Below, one piece after another: positions 56,969 to 64,000 of a stretch of 64,000 nucleotides of DNA. The notes under the pieces were generated by a model. That model did not search any database. It was not told where the DNA came from and saw nothing but the letters and a program-made list of their open reading frames with translations. Within the stretch, counting starts at the first letter, position 1; every line of letters starts with the position of its first letter. This DNA comes from Galaxea fascicularis (Eukaryota > Cnidaria > Anthozoa > Scleractinia > Euphylliidae). A program made the position numbers and the translations under genes. Location of the stretch: positions 28,583,169 to 28,647,168 of the forward strand of contig OX419341.1 of NCBI GenBank assembly GCA_948470475.1. Direction: 5' to 3'.

Positions 56969-58465
56969 CAGGGGCACAAAACGAATCTGTTCCTCACTTT
57001 ATCTGTTCCCCCGGGGTATTGTGCTGGCTGGGAAAATATCAGTTATTTCCCGGAGTTGCAGGGTCCGAAATTAACTTTTTTCTAAGGGAGCCAATTGGCG
57101 ACTAACCTAAAAATTTTGGTCGCCAAATGGAAGGGTTTGGTCGCCAAAGACAAGTGTTAGTTTTTTTGGTTTGGTTGTATTAATTTTTCGTTTTACTCTA
57201 GTAGTTTTAATTTACGTTAATTTATAGTAAAAGCAAAAAATTTAAACTTTCTTTCACTATAATTAAACAAAATGTTTCCATTTAACACAATATTATTACA
57301 TACAGCTATTAATGGAGAGACTCACAACAGCCGTGTAACGATAACATAGTCCTACATCTCAATAAGCGTGTTTGTCAACGTTCATGCGAAGGCTTCGGAT
57401 TTCTTTTTCTTATTATTTCCATTTAGCAGGAACTATACTGATCTCCTGTTAAGTTCTGTGTACTAGACATATGGGGGCCCTCTGTCAATACTTAGATTTA
57501 ATCAAGTGTGCAACTCAAGTATCTGTTCTTCGCCGAAACGCAATGACGAGAAATGTTCTAGTGCCAGGCGCTCACACTTTTTTATTGCTCGAACCAGTCC
57601 CCCACCTAAGTCAGTGGCCATGATAAAAAAATAATTTAGTTGATTATTGACCAATACAATCGCAATGGCATTTACTCTGTTTACTGGTATTTAGGTGAAG
57701 TATGAAAAGATTTAAATTAAGCGCGCTTGTTTCGGCTGACGCTTTATTCGTCACGACTCGTCACGATTTTCACCACGTCACGTTTTTGCCCGCGATATCA
57801 GAATTGCGAGAAGCCGCTGAAACAATATGGCGCCGGGTAATTATGGCGATCGTAAAATCGTCGCTTTGTTTTACTACAATTCTCCTCGGCAGCTTTATGT
57901 TTTCTTTTAAAAAAAGCCCATTTACCTTGGAATTCCAAATGCCGAGGGGACAAAAGGTTAGTCGCCTGCTGGCGACCAGTTCTAAATTTCTGGTCGCCAA
58001 CGCTCAATTTTTGGTCGCATTGGCGACCAGTCAGTCGCAATGTCGGACCCTGAGTTGGTTATGAAATTTCTTTCTGCTGATGGTTTCGGTTGGTAATTAC
58101 TGAAGTGTGGTAGCTGTGTGAGTGTTGCTGGCTGGCAAAATGAGGATTGTTGTGAGAAATTTGTGTCTCCTCCTCCCCACCGAAGGCTTGATTTGAGGCC
58201 TTTTTGCCACGCCCATTTTGGCTTACGACATATGAAATTGTCTTTTTTGTTGTTTTGCAGGGTGCTCAATTTGCACCTGGCTGGGAAACCAACCAATTTT
58301 ATCTAGCTGGCTGGGAAATATCTTGTGTGTCTTGCCGGCAAAAAGAAACAGATTTTTTTTCCCAGCAATATTAAAAAAGACCTGAAAATGCCTGAATAAC
58401 ATTTAGTTTTATTAACTGGGGTATAATAATACATTTTTCAACAAATTGGTCGTTTTGTGCCCCTG
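56969..58465. mobile_element. Outer TIR DNA transposon (16-bp perfect TIRs, 6-bp TSD)
   Basis: CAGGGGCACAAAACGA at 56969-56984 and its exact complement at 58450-58465 are directly flanked by GATTGA (56963-56968 and 58466-58471). The element is 1497 bp, about 500 bp without the nested insertion. No transposase frame is present. CAGGG-type termini with a 5-6-bp duplication suggest a hAT-related family (inference). Confidence 0.88.
57059..58052. mobile_element. Inner TIR DNA transposon nested in the outer one
   Basis: The CAGGGTCCGA start and TCGGACCCTG end are a 10-bp TIR, flanked by AGTTG on both sides (57054-57058 and 58053-58057). Both subterminal regions contain repeated TTGGTCGCCAA/TGGCGACCA motifs (57095-57150 and 57960-58035), typical of transposase-binding arrays. 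About 990 bp, without a recognisable transposase. Confidence 0.85.
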
Positions 58466-58884
58466 GATTGACGACACCGATTGACTACACGGTAGGTAGA
58501 GCGTTTGTTAGTATAATTTTAATCAAATATCTCTTCGGAAGGCCTCTTTTCATTACAAATTTGAACTGAATTTGAAATGTAAGCTGAAACCATCGCCTAT
58601 ACGGAAAACGCCAAAACGTCATTCAAAGTTCGAGTTCAAGAAAGCCGACAGTTGCCGCTCGCGAATTCGGACACCAAAGCCCGTTACTTAAAAATTTGTA
58701 CTATCTAAAATTTTCAGCTAAATAACCCCGACATATCAGACACATATTTTATGGATTAAAACAAGTAGCCTGCTAGACCTCCTCAAGGAGTATTTTTCGC
58801 GGAGAAAGTTAAGTCACAACCTCGTCCCCAGTGGTGGTTCCAGGGAGGGGCCAGGGGGTAACAGCTTTGGACTCTGCACGTCGG

Positions 58885-60560
58885 GAACGGGTGTCTGGAA
58901 ACCTCAGACCTCGAAACTTCAGACCTCAGACCTCAGCCTTTGAAAACTCAGACCTCAAAAACTGAGACCCCTTGAAAAATGATTGAAATGTTAAACGCAG
59001 TTCTTTATGAATGAATATTTATTTATGGTAATTATCATGACTAACCCAAGTATCAAATCACGTAACAATCCCGCGGCGTTGATAATTGCAGACGGGTAAA
59101 CGGATAAATTATTGCGTCAGCTGCGCGCGCACGAACGTGTGCATGTTCAAAACACTGCAGGTTTTCTGAAGAACAGGGGTCCTTACCATTTACACGGAAA
59201 ACCCGGAAATTCTGGTGGGAAAATCAAATGGAACATACCATTCCATTTGGGACGTTTCATAAATTATGGGCCATCGACTAAATCAATGTACCGTTTCTGT
59301 TCTTTTTGAGCTTTCCAACTAATACTAGTACATTTTGTGATTTATCCATTTCCATTTGGACAAGCTGCGGCATTGAATATTTAAACCCAAAATTTTCACC
59401 CGGATGGATCATGTAAATGGTAAGCGCCCCGGTCTCCTAGAAATAGGTAAATGGCGATTTTCTCCCAAACGACTATGGGGACCTATGCTTTTTAGTTCTC
59501 ATATTGAAAGAAAATGCAATTCTCCATGACATATCCAGATTTGAAGAAGTTTTATTATTTTTCATTATTCGCAGAAGATCTCTTTTACGATGACGCCATT
59601 GAAACCTCAATGGAAGACCACGGATGCAAAAAACACGACTAACCTTTGAGAGGTTATACTTTGACCATGATGTGCTTTTGACAAAATAAAACCTATGTTC
59701 CTTTTCTTCTTTCCCGTTTACGTAAATTATAAGAGTTTCAGACCACTTTCGGCTATTTACTTAAACTGTGCTAACAATTCACCAAAGTAGGTATAAACTA
59801 AAGCCTCAAAGCATGAAAACGGACATGGGGACCCCCTATTTTTATTGCATTTCTTTGATGTTCTTGACGTGGACAACCACCTAGCAAATTTTCAAATAAA
59901 ATCTATTGTGAATGATGTATATGAAAGAAATCATATGTGAACTGCGGATATGAAATCAAATGAAGAAGTGAGCGCAATTTTTACAATTGCGTAAAGAAGC
60001 CTGAGGCTTCTTGAGGCTTCTTTACGCAATTGTAAAAATTGCGCTCACAACTGCGACGATCATTCTTCAGTTAAAATCTTTGTGACCTCTATTACTGGGA
60101 AATGACCTTAATTCAAAACAAGAACTAAGACGACAAGAAACAATGGCAAAATTGTTTCACTTTCGCGTGTAATTACAGAAAAGACAGACTTCACTTGATC
60201 TAACAACGACCCGAATGAACTCGAAGTCAGACCTAGAAAACGACTCATAAAAATTACATCATATTCATTCATGTAGAGCTGCGATTAAAATCTCAATCAT
60301 TTTTCAAGGGGTCTGAAGTTTCGAGGTCTGAGTTTTCGAAGTCTGAACTGAGTTTCAAGGTCTGAATTTTCGAGATACCCCCTTATGATCGACCGCTTTG
60401 GCCACATCCTCTGACGATGGCGATTTCGAAGCGGGATTGGAAACTCCCGGCGCCAGTTTCGCTCGTTCGATCCGAGCATACGATACAGTTTGGGCCAGTC
60501 AGTTTTCGAGGTCTGAGGTCTGGGGTCTGAAGTTTCGAGGTCTGAGTACCCTTGGGGAAC
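58885..60560. mobile_element. Inverted-repeat element with tandem CAGACCTCGAAA ends
   Basis: The left end (58900-58990) has about seven copies of CAGACCTC(A/G)AA-type words. The right end (60300-60380 and 60505-60550) has the complement, TTCGAGGTCTGA. The inner borders CCCCTTGAAAAATGATTGA and TCAATCATTTTTCAAGGGG (60293-60311) are exact inverted copies. The 1.3-kb interior has no recognised gene and includes the hairpin at 59968-60048. Confidence 0.7.
59968..60048. repeat. Perfect 35-bp-arm hairpin
   Basis: Arms 59968-60002 (GTGAGCGCAATTTTTACAAT...) and 60014-60048 are exact complements. The loop is 11 nt (GAGGCTTCTTG). It is probably the tip of a palindromic element. Confidence 0.9.
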
Positions 60561-60975
60561 AGAAAAAGTCGATTTCTCACGAAGGAGAGACCCTTGAATA
60601 CAGAAGTGGTGCAACGTAAGGGAGGGAGGCGCTAACATGTTTCACTTAATTTATATGCATACATACATACATCGTAGAATTGAAGTCATCGGCCAATGCA
60701 TTAATATTACAAGAAAGTGAAAGTAAATCAGACACAAAACGAACGACTAGATGACCTCGTTTTTCAACACTCTTTTGTCTTTGGACACCTTGGCACACCC
60801 TTAAATTCTTTGAAATATCAAACTGTAGCTTTTGGTCAAAAACAACGTTTGTGTTGCCCACGTGCGTTTATTATAATAAGAAGTTGTAACACCTGTTATC
60901 CCAAAGGAGGAGCCATTACTTAAAGTATTTCCAAACGTACAAACAGCAACACTCCTACACACGCCTTCTTTTCAC

Positions 60976-61015
60976 TCGTCATGCAATCTCACCTCCAAAG
61001 AGATTGCGTGACGAG
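60976..61015. repeat. Short hairpin
   Basis: CTCGTCATGCAATCT and AGATTGCGTGACGAG pair with one G-T-type mismatch across an 11-bp loop (CACCTCCAAAG). Confidence 0.75.
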
Positions 61016-61181
61016 CCAAAAGATGTCTGTGGATGAAGCTCCATTTCTTTGGACCCCACACAATTCGGAACACAAAATGATTTAGCAACCAAATAGAGAG
61101 CAATTAATTTTATTCAAGATCATTCTTGCTCTCCATCGACAGAAATGGTACGTTACGAGTATGTCATTAGGAGGAATAAGG

Positions 61182-61233
<52 letters not shown>
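61182..61233. repeat. (ATT)n microsatellite
   Basis: About 52 bp of pure ATT trinucleotide in the gap between CACNA2D and EMC3. The sequence after it (61257-61465) is free of recognised genes. Confidence 0.92.
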
Positions 61234-61235
<2 letters not shown>

Positions 61236-61888
61236 ACTTTTATAAACTGAGCTAAGTAAAGTATAGTTTCACCAGCGGTCGATAATCGGGGTTATGGAGA
61301 AGCTTTTCGTGTTTTGCATGAGAGCTTCCTTCTCCCTACAGAGGAGATGTGTACCTACAGAGCAGCTTCCTGCCCAGAACCATCGGTCAATGGAACCACC
61401 TGCCTGTTGAAATTGCCACAGCCAACAGTCCAGCTTCCTCCCGGAGTGGTGCACATGTGCTTACGCATATCTTAACATCGAACTGACACCAAACACATGA
61501 GCTTCATTATAGAGAGGGCGTGCTAGTAACTGGTACAGAGACTTGCCTGTTCTAGGAGTTCTCATAGTAAACATTTCAAGAACACTACACAACGTTTGAG
61601 TCTTGAAAAACATGTTTCTGATAGTGATAAAAAGTAGTAAAATATAAATAACTTTACTGGGCAAGAAACATTCAAAGCCACAAACTGATCTTTTATATCT
61701 GTCAACAACAACATTATTCTAAGTTCACACTAAAGAGCATCTCGAAAAGGCAAGAATGTTTAAATTTTACTTTGACGTTTCTAGTTCTGGCAGGTAAGGA
61801 CACAGGAAAGAGTTAACAATGAACACTATAGTCCTTCCAAGGGACATCTCCTAGATTTAGTATGAGCGTTGAGTCAGTAAAATGAACA

Positions 61889-63068
61889 TTAAACATATTT
61901 ATCCTTGGTGATCACATCGATATCTGTAGGTGAAAACTCTTCCATCATCTCATGCTCAACATTCTCTAGCGACCACTCATGTGTTACAATCTCCAGGGCC
62001 TCCCATTCAGCCTATAAACAAAGATGCAATATCATGTCACTCACCTTGGGTTGAAATAATAGCTTGTTTAATCATTATTTTTGTCTGGCGATAAAACCAT
62101 TTTGATGCATATCTCAAAGTTTTGTTCTTCTTACTGCTGGTAAGAACAGTATAGCGTAATGTGGGACAAAAAAATTTTAAAAAGCCATCAAAGAAACAGT
62201 TTGCAGATTTGTACTACTGGTCTGGACTGCAGTACAAGTTTTGGGGAACTTGTTCTTCAACCAATCAAACACATGATGAAACCAACAAGAAGAAACCACT
62301 AACCACAAAAATGATCGACATTACAGTTTGCAGTTTAGCCATTGTGTGTCTGATTGGTTTTCTTTTGCAACACAATAGCCATTCCAGAAATGGTTGTAGT
62401 GTTCACAATTTTCAAAGTTTCACAGTAATAATAATACGAATAAACAATTAGTGCAGTATTTTGATTTAGTTTTGATCATTTACAAATAACCATGAATAGA
62501 ACACATACCTTGAAGGCCTTACTAGGATCTTGTGGCATCTGCATCTGCATTTGCATCTGCTCTTGCATGACACGAGTCTGATCTGCCGCTAAAATTACAA
62601 ACATAAAAACAAACAATACTAATGTGGACACTCTTGAAGCTGACAACAAACTGGCATGTCTACTTGGTTGTCTCTTGGGCATTGGGCTTTTAACTTTTTC
62701 ACAAAATAGAATGACTTTTGGATGAAGAGTCTCTTTGACAGTGGAATTTGTACACTATAGCTCAGAAAAAAATATTACAGAGTTTATTCTGAGGGAGTTT
62801 GTCTTAGAGAGAGAACATAGTAAAGATATTTCATAGCTTTGTGTCCAGGATAAATAAACTAGGGAAATTTTTCTAACAGGAATTATGAAATCTTACAGTG
62901 CAAAAATTTCCTTACTTATATCTGAAAACTTTACAAAATAATGTCATACATGATCTAGACTGACTGTAAGGAAAAACAAGAAACAAACCATTATCTTGAC
63001 CCAACACAAGTGCGTACATGCTTCTGAGGCCAAATACATTGATGAAATACCATGACACAGAGCTTACC
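61889..63068 (-). CDS. EMC3: ER membrane protein complex subunit 3, C-terminal three exons (partial)
   Basis: EMC3 is the Oxa1/YidC-type insertase core of the ER membrane protein complex. Exons on the minus strand: 63068-62989, 62588-62509, 62011-61889 (stop TAA at 61891-61889); phases close at both joins. The product reads [26 protein letters not shown], then [12 protein letters not shown]...PQDPSKAFK, then [26 protein letters not shown]. It matches the conserved C-terminal third of EMC3, including the last transmembrane segment and the cytosolic helix. The join at 62989 uses a weak donor (GTTTGT), but the GQDNAADQ junction matches the family exactly. A Met/Gln-rich stretch ([10 protein letters not shown]) replaces the animal TGAAMAMP loop. 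Upstream exons are not found up to 64000 and must lie beyond the window edge. Confidence 0.93.
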
Positions 63069-64000
63069 CTGAATAAAATACACGTCAGTCTGTTAGAACT
63101 GTTTACCGGTACTCCTCAACTATTAACCCTTCAACCCCAAAGAGTGACCAATGTTTAATTTTTTCTTATCAGCATCCTGGAACCCGCAGCTTCAAAATTT
63201 TAGGGGTTCAAGCTGATATATACCAAGACTGAGGTCATTAAGGGGAAATCTCAGACCTCGGACGAGGTTAATAAGTTATTTATTATATGGCCTTTTGCTC
63301 TCACTGTGGCACTCTTTGTCGCTCATACTAAAGAAGTATCCGTATGCTAGTTTTTCTCTCAGTTACTGAGAATATAGTTGTACTTTGTCCACATTTTTTG
63401 TTGTTTTTGCCCACAGGCTTGTAGCTTTTACTCCCAACTCAAAAGAGCCGTCGAGCCGAGAAATATTTTCATAATGCCCGGTCATTACAAGAAAATCTTG
63501 CCCGCTCAGCAACTAATCAGAGTGCATGTACTATTGTAGCCATATAATAATAGGGTTTAAAGGGTTAATCAACGTACATTAAGTGTGTCTAAACCCTTAG
63601 GAATGGTTATAGTTTCAGAGCTGTGGTTAAAGGCCGGGGCCTGCGGATTTTCCCCTTGCATTTTGAGGTATATCCCCGGCTACTATGATATAAAACCAAC
63701 GTGTTGAATTCACTACAGCAACTTGAATCTCTGGCTATTTTTTGTATATCCCCACCTACTTCAAAAATTAGTGACAGTCCTGTAGTTTAGTTCTGGTAGC
63801 ATGATTCAAACAGCTTTAGCAAAGCAGCACTCAAGGTCTGCTTCAAAGATGAGTGCCTAAATTTTGAGGGTTTTCAAATTTGTTACAACCATACAGTCTG
63901 ACTGTCTAATAAGTCAAAAAACATATGTAGCTAGAGAAAGGTTGTTCAGTCACTTAGAGTCATTTAAAAAGCTGTTTATAAAAGAAAGTAACAGAAGGCT
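63069..64000. other. EMC3 intron (incomplete)
   Basis: No further EMC3 exon was recognised. The stretch at 63600-63780 (GGCCGGGGCCTGCGGATTTTCC, TATCCCCACCTACTTCAAAAA) resembles a segment near 44050-44180, indicating another dispersed repeat. Confidence 0.5.

Noticed and set aside
57702..58064. 120-codon plus-strand frame inside the nested transposon
   Set aside because: It overlaps the GGTCGCCAA array and the TIR end, has no transposase motifs, and equally long frames exist on the other strand.

Overview
This is a eukaryotic (animal) genomic window. Genes are split into many small GT-AG exons. The gaps are full of short inverted-repeat transposons, tRNA-derived SINEs and one intact LTR retrotransposon. 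The mix (an anthozoan-style gustatory-receptor-like gene, metazoan Wnt, TFIID and calcium-channel genes, dense palindromic MITEs) suggests a cnidarian, most likely a stony coral. The species-level guess is inference.

Layout. 1-2.6 kb: two related G/C-run minisatellite arrays in opposite orientation, then an exact hairpin. 3.2-4.8 kb (+): a single-exon seven-helix gustatory-receptor-like gene broken by one frameshift. 5.6-15.1 kb (-): complete PORCN (11 coding exons, 467 aa), the Wnt palmitoleoyltransferase. 15.4-27.6 kb (+): complete TAF3 (7 coding exons, 706 aa), with a histone fold at the N-terminus and an H3K4me3-type PHD finger at the C-terminus. PORCN and TAF3 are divergent from a 293-bp intergenic segment, and a 5.5-kb Ty3/Gypsy-like element with identical LTRs sits antisense in TAF3 intron 1. 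28.2-29.0 kb: an inverted, dimeric tRNA-SINE block bounded by an exact 15-bp duplication. 33.5-55.7 kb (-): complete CACNA2D, a voltage-gated calcium channel alpha2/delta subunit, rebuilt here from 35 coding exons (1010 aa). 57.0-58.5 kb: one inverted-repeat transposon nested in another. 61.9-63.1 kb (-): the last three coding exons of EMC3, which continues beyond the right edge.

The host genes are not an operon. PORCN acts in Wnt lipidation in the ER, EMC3 in ER membrane-protein insertion, alpha2/delta in calcium-channel trafficking, and TAF3 in TFIID recruitment. Exon joins come from reading splice sites and checking that codon phase closes at every junction (totals 1404, 2121 and 3033 nt, all multiples of three). 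UTRs and transcription starts were not determined.
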